Shown: in pieces, positions 34,776 through 52,558 of the stretch
How the letters are laid out: each line of letters opens with the position of its first letter
Position numbering within the stretch: the first letter of the stretch is position 1
Program-made: the position numbers and the translations under genes
Source: Rutidosis leptorrhynchoides
Taxonomy: Eukaryota; Streptophyta; Magnoliopsida; Asterales; Asteraceae
Length of the DNA: 64,000 nucleotides
Direction: 5' to 3'
Assembly (NCBI RefSeq): GCF_046630445.1
Contig: NC_092333.1
Coordinates: 181,906,501 to 181,970,500 of the forward strand
The notes under the pieces: model-generated
The model's database searches: none
What the model was told of the DNA's origin: nothing
The model's input: only the letters and a program-made list of their open reading frames with translations

Positions 34776-36123
34776 TCTCCTTGCTCTAAAACCCTTGCGG
34801 ACAATATTCTTCATCATCCTCTTATCTTAAATATTCTAAGATATCATCGTATCTTCCATTATAAATATCCTCCATATTTCTGAAGATATTTTCATAACCA
34901 TTCTTATCTGAAATCATTTATCCCCTCGCGTTATCTGTATCACATAATAAAGGAAACTGTTTTAGTTTCTAAATTCTGAAACCTTCGAGTATAAAGTATG
35001 AATGTTTTGAAGTAGTGTTGGGAACTGAAGCATGAGTTAGTATAATATAATGACACTTGATCAACGTGATTATATTACAGTAAGTCATGTTGAGTTTCTA
35101 AATGGAACGTGATGATTCACAGATCATAACATCATCATGTGCCATGTTACACGACTCTTGTATTCTACTTAACCTCTAAAATATCAAGAAAATATTTCTT
35201 GATGATTCGGTCTTTTCTAGGGTATTCTGGTAATTTAACAAATCAAGACCGTGCCATTATCATTTCCCTCTTAGAATATTAACAATGTTCATTCCGAAAT
35301 TTATATCTGCGAATTCTGGACCATTACAAGCGGTGCTTAATCGCAAGAAGAAGAAACGAAAGGACAAAGCTCCAAAATAGAAATTGGAGAATAAATCGCA
35401 GCAAATAGGAGGGAGTATTAACTGTGAATGATAATGATTATAGAAGACAGAGGCAGGGACTTTGAAGTATAAGGGAAGATATAAAACCTAACAACAACCC
35501 AGAAATTACAAACCATATATATCGATGCATATAGCAATATAAAGACACGGGAGAACTAAAAACACTATAAAACCAAGAGTATAGTAGAAGTAAATAGATT
35601 CTTCTAGCGGCAGATGAAAAAAAAGAATGAAAGGTATGAAAGTTAGGAGTATATCAAGAATCAGAACTGGATGGAGCATATTAGCGAATGCTATAAAGTA
35701 TGAATTGAGGGAGAAAGAATAAAAGGTGTGAGTTATGGAAATAAGGAAACGAAGGGGGTGGATATATAGTAAAATATCCGACAGAGCAATCAAAACAGAT
35801 TATCGCATTTAATCAAAGCGGATCCTAACTTCCTTAATTACCGAAGAACCAAATCTTATTACGAAGATTTTCTCTAAATTCCTTGAATTTCAGAAATCAA
35901 CCGTGATTATGTCATTGGTTAAAAAGAACGTGCATTTACTCATTTCATTCTTTTGTGATAACTTCACTCGTACTCTTTACAAAAATCAAATTGCTTTATC
36001 TATATTACTTGATGATAATAAAACTCTAATTTGTAACTCGTATACATCATGAAAACATACTTATTGTCAGCCATGACCATCCCATTCAAATTTTGGGACG
36101 AAATTTCTCTAACGGGTAGGTAC
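34776..36123 (+). other. Noncoding 3' internal region of element A with its polypurine region
   Basis: No gene supported. The last 33 bases, TTTTGGGACGAAATTTC followed by TCTAACGGGTAGGTAC, directly precede the 3' LTR and are shared with B (58911-58946) and C (47024-47052, minus strand), so they are the likely polypurine-tract region. Confidence 0.6.
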
Positions 36124-40054
<3,931 letters not shown>

Positions 40055-40510
40055 AAAACCACCATGACCGCCACCTACCATCTTTGTTTCTAATCGAGCT
40101 AAGCTTGCATAAACACCATCTTTTGTTCACCTTCTACGATCACCAAACCCTCGACCACCTTACAATCACCACCATGAATCAAACTATTACTCTCCTTTTC
40201 TATTTTGCTTCTTTCCAACACCTGCAACACCACCAATTCTTATCATCATTAAACTACCGAAACAACCACCATATACCATAACCTTTACTGTTCGCCACCC
40301 TACACCGCCACTGGACAATCACCATCAAAGCACCTTAAAACTGCCACCTCTCGTCTCCAAAATAACCCACCACCGAGAATCATCTATCTATTTTTTTTGT
40401 TTTGTGATTAAAAACACCACCACCAGTGAATAACCACCACCATCCGCAAATCCTCCACCACCTCTACAACCGTTCACCACCTTCTAACACCACTCCATCA
40501 CTACCATTAA

Positions 40511-40735
40511 TTGCTGCAATGTTTCTGGGTTAGTGCTACAGCAGTCCTGTTTGTTCTACTTTGTTTTTCGACTGCAAAAATCATCACTGTAAACCACCAC
40601 GTTCTCACTCTCCTACTACTACTATTACATTTGTTCTATTTCATAAAGGGAAGTGAAAAAGATGACGATGCCATGGAGGAAGATAAAGGTGTTGTACAGC
40701 GAAAGAATGATGATGATTCACGTGACCTTTTATAA
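40511..40735 (+). CDS. Small ORF in element B LTR (74 codons), unknown
   Basis: The predicted peptide starts with a hydrophobic stretch (residues about 6-47, with Leu-rich LLLLLLHLFYF) and ends in a charged tail (KDDDAMEEDKGVVQRKNDDD). The copy in the 3' LTR (61125-61349) has the same length with about seven residue changes and no stop. It lies downstream of the LTR TATA box. Conservation between two LTRs of one insertion says little, since they were identical when the element inserted. It may not be translated; I do not recognise a family. Confidence 0.2.
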   Translation: MLQCFWVSATAVLFVLLCFSTAKIITVNHHVLTLLLLLLHLFYFIKGSEKDDDAMEEDKGVVQRKNDDDSRDLL

Positions 40736-40932
40736 TACTTATAAATCAAATAGGGCTCATTAAAATCTGATAATGGGCTTATTTAATTAAGAGGTTGGGC
40801 CGTAATTCTTTTTATTTGTTGGGCCGAGACTAGTTTTTCCTGTTGGGCCATGATCTATTAATTTTTCAGTTGGGTTGAACAGTTTACGGGTAAAGTAAAT
40901 TAAGTTCATATTATAGATTAGAAAAGCAGAAA

Positions 40933-40997
40933 CGGAGGAGTGGTGTGGGGTGTTTGTCTTGAACGGGAGGTTACGGGTTCGAGCCCGCTCCGAGGCA
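40933..40997 (+). ncRNA. tRNA-like (SINE-head-like) module in element B LTR, 5' copy
   Basis: The piece has a B-box-like GGGTTCGAGCCC in a T-arm context (CGGG/CCCG stem), a five-base-pair acceptor-like stem CGGAG/CTCCG, and an upstream TGGTGTGGGGTG that could be a weak A box. It is followed by a T run (a polymerase III stop) and then a TTA array. It is not a clean tRNA: there is no clear anticodon arm. The best reading is a tRNA-derived SINE head or tRNA relic embedded in the LTR. Confidence 0.45.
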
Positions 40998-41037
40998 TAT
41001 TTTTTTTTGGAAAACCCTCTAAGGTAGTATTTGAATC

Positions 41038-41038
41038 C

Positions 41039-41108
<70 letters not shown>

Positions 41109-41189
41109 ATAATAATAATTATTATTATTATTAACTAATATAAGTAGTAACTATCATTTATTATTATTATGATTATAGTTCCAAGTATG

Positions 41190-41271
<82 letters not shown>
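41038..41271. repeat. TTA microsatellites in element B 5' LTR
   Basis: Arrays at 41038-41107 and 41191-41271, separated by a unique spacer with GTAGTAACTATCATTTA. They are paralleled at 61653-61741 and 61838-61930. Confidence 0.95.
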
Positions 41272-41272
<1 letters not shown>

Positions 41273-43641
41273 GATTATCATTGTTATTATCATTATAAGT
41301 ATTATTATTAGCATTAAGATTATTATTAGTAGTATCATTATGAGTAATACCATTATTGTTATTATTATTATCATTAATAAAATTATTAATATTATTATCA
41401 TTATTATCATTAATAGTAAAATTATTATTATAGTTATTATTATTATCAGTAGTTCTATTATTATGATCTTTATTACTAAAAGTATTTTATTATTAATCAT
41501 TTTTGTTAGTATTATTATTGAAATTAACATTTTATTTAAACTATCATTTTCATTATTAAAAGTATCACTTTTATTATTATTAGAATTATCATAATTTTTA
41601 TCATAATTAGTATTATTTTTATCATAATTTTTATTATTAGTATTATTAATATATCAAATAAATATTTTCTATATAAAAATATATTTATGACATAAAACCT
41701 AAGCATATTAATACCTTTGTAATAAATGTTGATTATCTATATAAAAATAAATATATCTAATTAGGTTATTAATAAAGCACATAATTAAAATAACAATTAA
41801 TTCACTAATAATACGTAAATTTGTTCGATTACCATTATATGTGTTTATATATATATATATATACATGATATAGGTTCGTGAATCCGAGGCCAATCCTGCA
41901 TTGTTCAATTCTGTCGTATGCATATTTTTTACTACAAAATATCGTATTGTGAGTTTCATTTGCTCCCTTTTTAAATGCTTTTGCAATATATATTTTTGGG
42001 ACAGAGAATACATGCGCTGCTTTTGTAGAAAAATGCCCCTTTTAGACTGAGACACAAGTAATCGAAACTACATTCTATGGTTGGATTATCGAATCGAATA
42101 TGCCCCTTTTAGTCTAGTAATCTAAGAATTAAGGAACAGACACCCTAATTGACGCGAATCCTAAAGATAGATCTATTGGGCCCAACAAGCCCCATCCAAA
42201 GTACCGGATGCTTTAGTACTTCGAATTTATCATGTTCGAAGGGAGTCCCGGAATGATGGCGATATTCTATATGCATCTTGTTAAGGTCGGTTACCAGGTG
42301 TTCAATCCATATGAATAATTTTTATCTCTATGCAGTTTGCGAAATGCCTGATATGAGCTATATATTGAAACGAAAAATAAAATCTTGTGGTCTTAAAATT
42401 ATGGAAATGAATGATTATGATAAACCTATGAACTCACCAACCTTTTGGTTGACACTTTTAAGCATGTTTATTCTCAGGTACGAAATAAATCTTCCGCTGT
42501 GCATTTTCTAATGACCCGTCCTAATCCATCTGGACGAATACATTACATTTGGTTACATCGCGAGGTACTTGACCTCTATATGATACGTTTTACAAACATT
42601 ACATTCATTTTTAAAAGACAAACTTTCATTTCATCAAAAATTGACGGCATGCATACCATTTCATAATATATCCAACTATAATTGACTTAATAATAATCTT
42701 GATGAACTCAACGACTCGAATGCAACGTCTTTTGAAATATGTCGTGAATGACTCCAAGTAATATCTCTAATATGAGCAAATGCACAGCGAAAGATTTCTT
42801 TCGTACCTGAGAATAAACATGCTTTCAAGTGTCAACCAAAAGGTTGGTGAGTTCATTAGTTTATCATAAATAATCATTTCATAATTTTTAATAGACCACA
42901 AGATTTCATATTTCCATTTCTCATAAACATACGTCCCATGCATAGAGACAAAAAATCATTCATATGGATTGAACACCTGGTAACTAACATTAACAAGATG
43001 CATATAAGAATATCCCCTATCATTTCGTGAAATCCTTCGGACATGATAAAATAAAATCAAAGTACTAAAGCATCCGCAACCATGGATGGGGTTTGTTAGG
43101 CCCAATAGATCTATCTTTAGGATTCGCGTCAATTAGTAGATCGGTTTACTAATTCTTAGGTTACCAATCAAAAGGGGCATATTCGGCTTCGATCATTCAA
43201 CCATATAATGTAGTTTCGATTACTTGTGTCTATTTCGTAAAACATTTATAAAAGCGCATGTATTCTCAGTCCCAAAAATATATATTGTAAAAGCATTTAA
43301 AAAGGGAGCAAATGAAACTCACTCTACAATATTTTGTAGTAAAAATATTCGTACGACGATACTGAACAATGCAGGGTTGGCCTCGGATTCACGAACCTAT
43401 ATCATTTATATATATATATATATTAACACATATAATGGTAATCGAACAATTTATGTATTATAAGTGTATTAATTGATACTTTAGTTATGTTTTTCATTAA
43501 TAACCTAACTAGTTACATTTATTAATATTTATTGTATAAATATTAATATAGTTACATTATATGTAGTAAATATGATTTTATATAACTAATAGTTATTCGA
43601 TAAAATAATATTGATAATAGTAGATAAAAGGTGTTTCATTC

Positions 43642-43986
<345 letters not shown>

Positions 43987-44106
43987 TAACTTTACTGAAA
44001 TGATAATTTTTAATATTTTTAGTAATAAAAATGATATTAACAATATTAGTAATAATAATAATAACTTTAATAATTATAATAATAATACTTTTACTGATAA
44101 TGATAA

Positions 44107-44137
<31 letters not shown>

Positions 44138-44183
44138 AATTTTAGAATACAACCTTTGAAGAACAAGCTTTCTAAAAATAAAA

Positions 44184-44240
44184 TGCCACTGGCCAGACTC
44201 GAACCCGCGACCTCCCGCTAACCCGATAACAACCTAAACC
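44184..44240 (-). ncRNA. tRNA-like module in element C 3' LTR
   Basis: On the minus strand GGTTTAGGTTGTTATCGGG leads to GGGAGGTCGCGGGTTCGAGT, a strong B-box context shared with SINEs and tRNAs, then CTGGCCAGTGGCA. It sits at the same place relative to the TTA/TAA arrays as the module in element B and is likely homologous to it. Confidence 0.45.
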
Positions 44241-46753
44241 ATTATCATTATGTTATCTCATTATCATTATCTACATCATCACCATCCTTGTGTCATCATC
44301 ATCACCCTAGTACAGTTTCATCGTCATCATTAATAATCATACTCATAATCATAATCATAATCATGATAATAATACGTTTACTATCATCATCATATAACAT
44401 CATTATCTATCATCTAACCTCATCTTAACCAATTCTTTATCATCATAATACTCATCATATCCCAAAATCCTAAATTTGTTTCAACTCCCACGTAAATCAA
44501 TTGGATTTCGTCCTAATATTACAAAATAAAGAATACAGTCCATTCTCCATATTACCTAAACCCAACAGTCAATGGATCCTCACGACCCAAAAGACATTAA
44601 TTAAATTTCAAGGCCCAACCTCCTTTTTTGAAAGCCTACGAAGCAATTCCAGGTTTTAATCATATAATAACTTGAACCGACACAATTCTTTATTCCCCAA
44701 TTATATAGGTGCCTGATTTGTTTTGGTTATGATTGTATAGACTCATACTGCCGTTCCACGTAGATAAAAAGAAAGAACACGCGTACATACATTATTTGTC
44801 AAGTTGAAAAGGAAAAAGAACATGTACTCCATAATTTGTATTGTTTAGTGAGAGTGGGTTTGTTATTGTGGTAATTGTCGTCACACACAACCGAAAGAAA
44901 GCACTAATGCATTGAATAATTGAAGTGGGGTTATGGGTTATCTTGATTGAAACTTTCGGCCAAAAGAAATAGAAAAGAAAAAGAATGTGCCATCTTTATC
45001 ACATAATAAAATGGTTTCTCTTCCCACTTTTTTCTATTATTTTCGTGACAAAAATGAAAAGAAGAACGGTTGAAATCTGCAGCGAATTGTAATAAATATG
45101 TAGTAGCAGGCTGTTTGTAATGAGGAAGAAATCAAGGTGGCGGTTCAAGAATTAAACAGAAACAAATATAGTCGATGATTATGGTGTATGGTTGTTGATG
45201 TGGGTTTTCTTGGTTCGAAACAGTAATATGCGAGCTGCAGTAGCAGCTCAAAAAGGTAGCAGCAACAATGTTTGCTTGTTATCTCGGTTTATAGCAAAAA
45301 AATATAATAGAAGGAATATCAGCGAGAACTAACCAAGTGGTGTTTGGTTCGTGGGTGTTGTTTCCAGCGATTTCAAAACAGGAAGAAAAGTAGTAGCCAT
45401 GATCTCTTATGGTGAATGGTGATAATGATTTGCATGGTGATAAGGTGGTGGTTCTTTAGGGTGAGTCATGGTTTTGAAGTGGGTGGTGATTAGGGTTGTT
45501 TGATGGTGTTGTTTAAAGAGAAATAAACCAAATAATCGGCCAGTGAAGTTGGTGATTTTGTTGAGTGGTTCATGAAGGAAGTAAAAAGACAATAAGGGTG
45601 TATTTGGTAGTTTTGTTTTTCGATTATAAATCCTAAATATCTCTCTGCAATTCCTTGCGTGTAAGTAATATATGTATATGTATCTTAATGTTTCTATTTG
45701 ATTTTTCATCTCCTTTTCTCTGTGATTGGCAGTAGTTAGTACGATATATACAGCCACAAGATTCGATTTCAGTTTGTTTTGTAGCCTTTATTGAGTCGAC
45801 AAATTTTATTCTCTCAGAAGAAAATAAAGAAAAGTGAAATCGACGTTCAACAGATTTTGTTTGATTCTTATGATCGTATTTTGATTTGTACGATTTTAGA
45901 GACAAAGAACAAAATTTAAACACAGTATGATCGTGATGGGAAACAATTTCGTACGATTTTATGACTTTGATATCTAATCCATTTTGTTTTGTATCTACGA
46001 ATGGAGATCGATTGGAAATCATTTTGGAGATAGGAATTATTCTATCAGGAAAGAACAAATAAGAAAATATAAAACAGATATCGATCGTCAACTGCTTTTG
46101 GTTTATACCTGTGATTTTTTTGAGGTCGCTTGATAACAAATAGCAAACAGGAACAAAACTCACATAAAGATTGATGGTGATGTGAAACAGAATACGTGAT
46201 GTATATATATCTGTATTTGTATATTGGTGTATGTCTTTGTATGGAGTATCTGTTATATTACATTTTGTAATATTATTTTATTATATAACTCTATTAATAA
46301 ATCTGTGAATGTTTTTAATTTTAATAAAAATACAATAATAATAATAATAGTAATAATAGAGATATAATAATACTAATAATATTAATAAAATATTATCAAA
46401 ATTATGCTAATAATAAGATAAAAGTAATTTTAAAAATGATATTAATAATGTTATTAATGATACTAATAATAATAGTAACATAAATGTTAATATTGAAAGT
46501 AATAATAATACTACTATAACATTGATAATTTAACTTATTATATTAGATATTAATATTACATATTATTAATTATGTAATATATACTAATATTCATTGAATA
46601 TTTAATATTCTAAACATTACAATATATAGAGTTTATATTTATTTATTTATTTATTTATTTTTTAATAATAACTTAATAATTCTATATATTATTTTATATT
46701 TTTAATTTAAATGATTAAATTGTAATTTATTAATTTAAAATATTGTATATACA

Positions 46754-46864
<111 letters not shown>

Positions 46865-47023
46865 CACACACTTGTTCGTGAATCGTCGGGAATGGTCATA
46901 GGTTAACTGAATCTATATAATTAGTTTGAAAATTTTAAAACTCAATATTACAGAGTTGCTTATCTTGTCGAGATCATAATAAGATTAAGTTTAAATTTGG
47001 TCAGAAATTTCCGGGTCGTCAAA

Positions 47024-47052
47024 GTACCTACCCGTTAAAGAAATTTCGTCCC
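47024..47052 (-). promoter_or_regulatory. Polypurine-tract region of element C
   Basis: On the minus strand GGGACGAAATTTCTTTAACG continues GGTAGGTAC directly into the 3' LTR, as in A and B. Confidence 0.65.
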
Positions 47053-48029
47053 AAAATTTGATTGAGATCGTCATGGTTAACAATAAAAATGTTTTCATGA
47101 TGAATATGAGTTGATAAATAGAGTTTTATCATCATTGAGTAATATGGATAAAACAATTCGATTATTCGAAGAGTACGAATGAAGATATCACAAAAGAGTG
47201 AAATGGGTAAATAAAGTTTCGTCATGTCTTTTGACATGGATAGGGTTGATTTCCAGAGTTCGAGGGATTTTGAGAAAATCTTCGCAATAAGATTTGGTTC
47301 TTCGATAATTAAGGAAATTAAGATTTCTTTGGTTAAATGCGATGATTTGTCCGGATTGCTCTGTCGGATATGTCACTATAAATCCATTCCCTTCTTTTCC
47401 TTATTTCCACAACTCACACTTTATATTCTTTTTCCCTCAATTCATACTTTTGTTTCCTCTTCCCGTTTAAGTCAAGCGAATAATGGTCCAGAATTCGTAG
47501 ATATGAAGTTTCGAATGAACATGACTAACGTTTTAAGAGAGAAATTGTAATAGCACGATCTTGATTGGTTAAATTACCAGAATTCAGAGAAAAGATAGTA
47601 CTATCAAGAGAATATGTTCTTGATATGTTTGAAGATTAGGTACAATGTAAGAGTCGTGTAACATGGCACATGTTGACGTTATGGTCTGTGAATCATCTCA
47701 TCATTAGAAACTCAGTATGACTTACTATAATATAATCACGTTGATCAAGTGTCATTATATTATACTAACTCATGCATCAATTTCCAACACTACTTCAAAA
47801 TCATTCATAATTCAAATTCAAATTTTAAAGAATTTTAGAAACTAAAGTAGTTTCCTTTATGATATAATATAGATAGCATGAAGAGATAAATAATTTCGGA
47901 CGAGAATATTTATGAAAATATCTTCAGAAATATCGAAGATATTTATGATGATATTTTGGAATTTCTAAGTTCGATGGTTGATGAAGTAATATTTTTCCGT
48001 AAGATTTTAACATGACTTCGGAGCAGGAT

Positions 48030-48270
48030 ATTCTCTAAAGATTTCATCGGATCCAGAACCACCTGGATTCTTTGAATATAGGATATGGTCCTTGTATTTT
48101 CCCTTGGTCACCTTCGTGGTTAGCCCAATCCGTTTTCCAGTTCCAACTTTTCTGAGCTTTTCCAACATAATATTCTTTATCATCAAACTTCCGATGATTA
48201 AGGTCATTTACGGTTGTCTATGATTTCTGCTGCTTCATTCAGCTTTTTCAACATTCAGAGTATTGATTTG
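48030..48270 (-). pseudogene. Poly(A)-binding-protein-like fragment in element C
   Basis: On the minus strand a stop-free stretch reads VNDLNHRKFDDKEYYVGKAQ, the best preserved of the three copies and very close to the end of RRM3 in plant poly(A)-binding proteins. Upstream, AEAA-like codons are frameshifted; downstream the linker is recognisable only as ERE/KRI-like remains and LYSKNPGGS, equivalent to the start of RRM4. No RNP1 motif or complete RRM is present. It lies between the internal repeats and the 3' end, as in A and B. Confidence 0.7.
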
Positions 48271-49244
48271 TAGACTGAGTGCTTTTCAGAATTTCAGAAT
48301 GAAAGATCATAATTCTAAGAGATAAATGTTATACATATAACTGTTGATGTAGATATGATGTGAGTTTTCAAAGTACTGATTGCTGATTCTCCATAATTGG
48401 TATGATAGTTCTCGTTATGAGATATGGATGGATATATGATAGGGTTTTAATGAATAAATATAATGATTTTTCAGAAAGTCGGAGATCAACGAAGTTGTTG
48501 GTAAGTTTACTGATAATGTGATGAGATATAAACGGTTCTCCGGCAACGACGACGAAAGGCAACTTATATAATCAAGGTTATAATAAGGCTAATTCGAATG
48601 AAAGTCGAAGTTGATTTGATGGAGCTGTGACAAAATCGGCTATTTTGGAAAGGGATTGCAAAGTTATTTTCAGTAATAACAACGCTAAATGAATTAACAT
48701 AGCTATGTGTTAAACGTTTACTCAGTTTCCGTGTGTTTTCAGGTGCATAACTATATGTATCAATCTTTCCTTCTATAGATGAAGTGTGGTTGGTTCATCC
48801 TCTTGATTGAGGTGTTTTAAAGAATCATGAAAGGTTTGAACGCAGATTGTAATCGTCAAGATACAAATGAGGTTTAAGATGAAATCAAGTGGCAAACTTG
48901 AAGAATTGTTTAGTTTCATATGTTATAATCAATATTTTAATTCATTTTAATTGTCCAATGTTGGCAGTCCATAGTCGATAGTCCACAGTTAACAGTCCAA
49001 TTAATTCGTATATAGTTTAATATATAATATTTGAATTAATTAATACGTTTCGTGACCCGTGTACATGTCTCAGACTCGATCACAACTCAAAGTATATATT
49101 ATTGTAGAATCAACCTCAACCCTGTATAGCTAACTCTATCATTACTGCATATAGAGTGTCTATGGTTATTTCAAATAATATATATAGATGGGTCGATATG
49201 ATATGTCAAAACATTGTATACGTGTCCCGATATTTAAAATGCGT

Positions 49245-49375
49245 AAATAACAGTATTTAAATGATGATAAATAAAGTGCGTAAAATAAATAACAGAAATT
49301 AAATGACAATAAATAAAATTGCGAGAATTAAATTGCGATAAAATAAATTGCGATAAATAAAATGTAATCAGTTAG
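49245..49375 (-). repeat. Degenerate TTTATTTATCGCAATTTAA repeat (element C)
   Basis: Several imperfect units of 15-20 bases, for example AATTGCGATAAATAAAATG and ATGACAATAAATAAAATTGC (plus-strand view). Element B has the same kind of array in sense orientation at 56977-57140. Confidence 0.65.
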
Positions 49376-49661
49376 CTAGGAACAGTTAGCTAGAATTTTT
49401 GTTAGCGTGGATTCTTAACAAAATTTCTCATAATTAATTTGTTTGTTTCTAACAAATTTTATTTCTGTCCAATGTTTTCTTCATTATGCCACTTGTTGGA
49501 TTCTGATAGGTCAAAATTCAAATATGAAATTGAATGAAAATGGTTATTCTGCTGTGGACAGATACGTATATCGGTGGTTATAAATTGGATAGTAAATGAC
49601 TGTTGAATTAGATTTGAAAGAATGTACAGTGTACTTATTAATGTGAAATCTGAATATTCCT

Positions 49662-49678
49662 CGGGTATTACCTACCCG
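49662..49678 (-). promoter_or_regulatory. Conserved internal hairpin of element C (polypurine-like)
   Basis: Minus-strand CGGGTAGGTAATACCCG, identical to the copies in A and B. Confidence 0.55.
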
Positions 49679-49838
49679 TTAAAATATTTTCACCATTAAC
49701 AGTTTGTACAAAAAAAAAATTTAATTACAATCTTTATGAAAATATAGTTACATATATATTTTCTTCAGATGTAATCATCGATTTAATGAGTTAATATGAT
49801 ATTAATCTCATTTGATTTACCGTCAAAACTAGAATACA

Positions 49839-49862
49839 TAATCTCTAAAACATTAGAGATTA
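49839..49862 (-). promoter_or_regulatory. TAATCTCTAA hairpin of element C
   Basis: TAATCTCTAA and its exact complement TTAGAGATTA are separated by four bases. Element B has the same ten-base-pair stem at 56451-56474; in A it is degenerate (32770-32795 and 33493-33515). Confidence 0.5.
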
Positions 49863-49924
49863 CATAATCGTCATGAAGAACGAAGATAATTGATGTAGAA
49901 CGATACGTAGAGCGATGATTATAC

Positions 49925-50414
49925 TCGAGGTACAGAATGAGATGTTGAGGCATGGATTGTTAATGGTACTGGTGCTGTTACTGATGGTACTGTTGGTGCC
50001 GGTGATGTTGCTGAAGCTGGTAAATTTTGCACCATATTCTCCAAAAATCATTACTCAGACGCGAAGCTCGTTGACTTCTTTGATTACTCCGGGATGATTG
50101 TCGATTAGAACGAGCGAATGAATAAGATCCAGAATTTGAGATAGTATATAATCATGACGAGATACTCTAGAAATGAGAGTGAAAATGGTGTTTTGGACTA
50201 GTTCGCCGGTAAGTGTTTCAGGTTCTTCGTCAAAACGTGAATTTGGTTGATGGAAAAGATCGCCTTTTTTTCGTCTCCATTGATTTAGTAGGCTACGAAC
50301 CCATCAAATGAATTGGTTGATTCATTCTGGGACACTGCTTTCGGAGCTTAGGTGAAACTCCATATCGGAATATTTGTCGGAATCCGAGGAATTCGAACTG
50401 GTTGAGGGATTCAT
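49925..50414 (-). pseudogene. Gag-like ORF remnant of element C
   Basis: From ATG at 50414 the minus strand reads MNPSTSSNSSDSDKYSDMEF followed by SSESSV, matching the Ser/Asp-rich N-terminus in element B. A large part of the middle is deleted or frameshifted; further on VIKEVNELR and an Ala/Ser/Thr-rich tail (near 50090-49930) match the coiled-coil end of A and B. Confidence 0.6.
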
Positions 50415-50787
50415 CTCGTACGATCAAATGAAAGATTTTTGATAAGAAATAGATTATATGATATAGATTAGTACCCTGCAATACATAATTTACATATGCA
50501 TATATAATACTAAAATCCCATACGTTACGGAGAAATCTACGAAAGCTATCAGGCGAAGGTAACAATAACAGATACGCTAAGATATGAATTTATCTATACA
50601 TTGTCTATGCAATAGAGGCAGGAAGACATGTCTTAGACTTTAAAGATGATAAGCAAATAATTTTCGACACTAAATGACAAGCAAAACTTTTGACATGCAG
50701 ACACGGTCGAAGTCCAGACTCACTAATTCATCTAAACAACTATCAGTTAGACACACTAATGCAAGACCTGGTTCGCTAAGACCACCG

Positions 50788-50799
50788 CTCTGATACCAA
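50788..50799 (-). promoter_or_regulatory. Primer-binding site of element C
   Basis: Minus-strand TGGTATCAGAGC, initiator-Met type, two bases from the LTR end. It fixes C as minus-strand. Confidence 0.95.
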
Positions 50800-51696
50800 C
50801 TCTAATGACCCGTCCTAATCCATCTGGGCGAATACATTATATTTGGTTACATCGCGAGGTACTTGACCTCTATATGATACGTTTTACAAACATTGCATTC
50901 GTTTTTAAAAGACAAACTTTCATTTCATTGAAAATTGACGGCATGCATACCATTTCATAATATATCCAACTATAATTGACTTAATAATAATCTTGATGAA
51001 CTCAACGACTCGAATGCAACGTCTTTTGAAATATGTCGTGAATGACTCCAAGTAATATCCCTATATGAGCAAATGCACAGCGGAAGATTTCTTTCGTACC
51101 TGAGAATAAACATGCTTTCAAGTGTCAACCAAAATGTTGGTGAGTTCATTAGTTTATCATAAATAATCATTTCATAATTTTTAATAGACCACAAGATTTC
51201 ATATTTCCATTTCTCATAAACATACGTCCCATGCATAGAGACAAAAAATCATTCATATGGATTGAACACCTGGTAACCGACATTAACAAGATGCATATAA
51301 GAATATCCCCTATCATTCCGGGAAATCCTTCGGATATGATAAAACAACATCGAAGTACTAAAGCATCCGCAACCATGGATGGGGTTTGTTAGGCCCAATA
51401 GATCTATCTTTAGGATTCGCGTCAATTAGTAGATCGGTTTACTAATTCTTAGGTTACAAAGCAAAAGGGGCATATTCGGCTTCGATCATTCAACCATATA
51501 ATGTAGTTTCGATTACTTGTGTCTATTTCGTAAAACATTTATAAAAGCGCATGTATTCTCAGTCCCAAAAATATATATTGTAAAAGCATTTAAAAAGGGA
51601 ACAAATGAAACTCACTCTACAATATTTTGTAGTAAAAATATTCGTACGACGATACTGAACAATGCCGGGTTGGCCTCGGATTCACGAACCTATATC

Positions 51697-51812
<116 letters not shown>

Positions 51813-52027
51813 CACATATAATTGTAATCGAACAATTTATGTATTATAAGTGTATTAATTGATACTTTAGTTATGTTTTTCATGAATAACCTAACTAGTT
51901 ACATTTATTAATATTTATTGTATAAATATTAATATAGTTACGTTATATGTAGTAAATATGATTTTATATAACTAATAGTTATTCGATAAAATAATAATGA
52001 TAATAGTAGATAAAAGGTGTTTCATTC

Positions 52028-52124
<97 letters not shown>

Positions 52125-52198
52125 GTTATGATAATAATAATGATAAAAATGATACTTTTAATAATAATGATAGAAAAATGATAATTTAAATAATACTT

Positions 52199-52266
<68 letters not shown>

Positions 52267-52407
52267 TTTACTGAAATGATAATTTTTAATATTTTTATTA
52301 ATAAAAATGATATTAACAATATTAGTAATAATAATAACTTTAATAATTATAATAATTATACTTTTACTATTAATGATAATAATAATAATAATAATATTAA
52401 TAATAAT

Positions 52408-52445
<38 letters not shown>

Positions 52446-52501
52446 GAAGAATAATAATTTTAGAATATAACCTTTGAAGAACAAGCTTTCTAAAAATAAA
52501 A

Positions 52502-52558
52502 CGCCACTGGCCAGACTCGAACCTGCGACCTCCCGCTAACCCGATAACAACCTAAACC
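52502..52558 (-). ncRNA. tRNA-like module in element C 5' LTR
   Basis: Counterpart of 44184-44240 with two or three changes; the B-box-like core reads GCAGGTTCGAGTC on the minus strand. Confidence 0.45.

Larger units (their letters stand above)
40055..42506 (+). mobile_element. Element B 5' LTR, second segment
   Basis: Resumes at AAAACCACCATGACC after element A and matches 60668-63176 of the 3' LTR. In order it holds the CA-rich stretch, a 74-codon ORF, a tRNA-like module, TTA arrays, and the conserved 3' LTR blocks. The last five bases CATTT are the left target-site duplication of element C. Confidence 0.92.

Noticed and set aside
40933..40997. Functional tRNA gene
   Set aside because: No proper anticodon arm and only a weak A box; a tRNA-derived relic is more likely.
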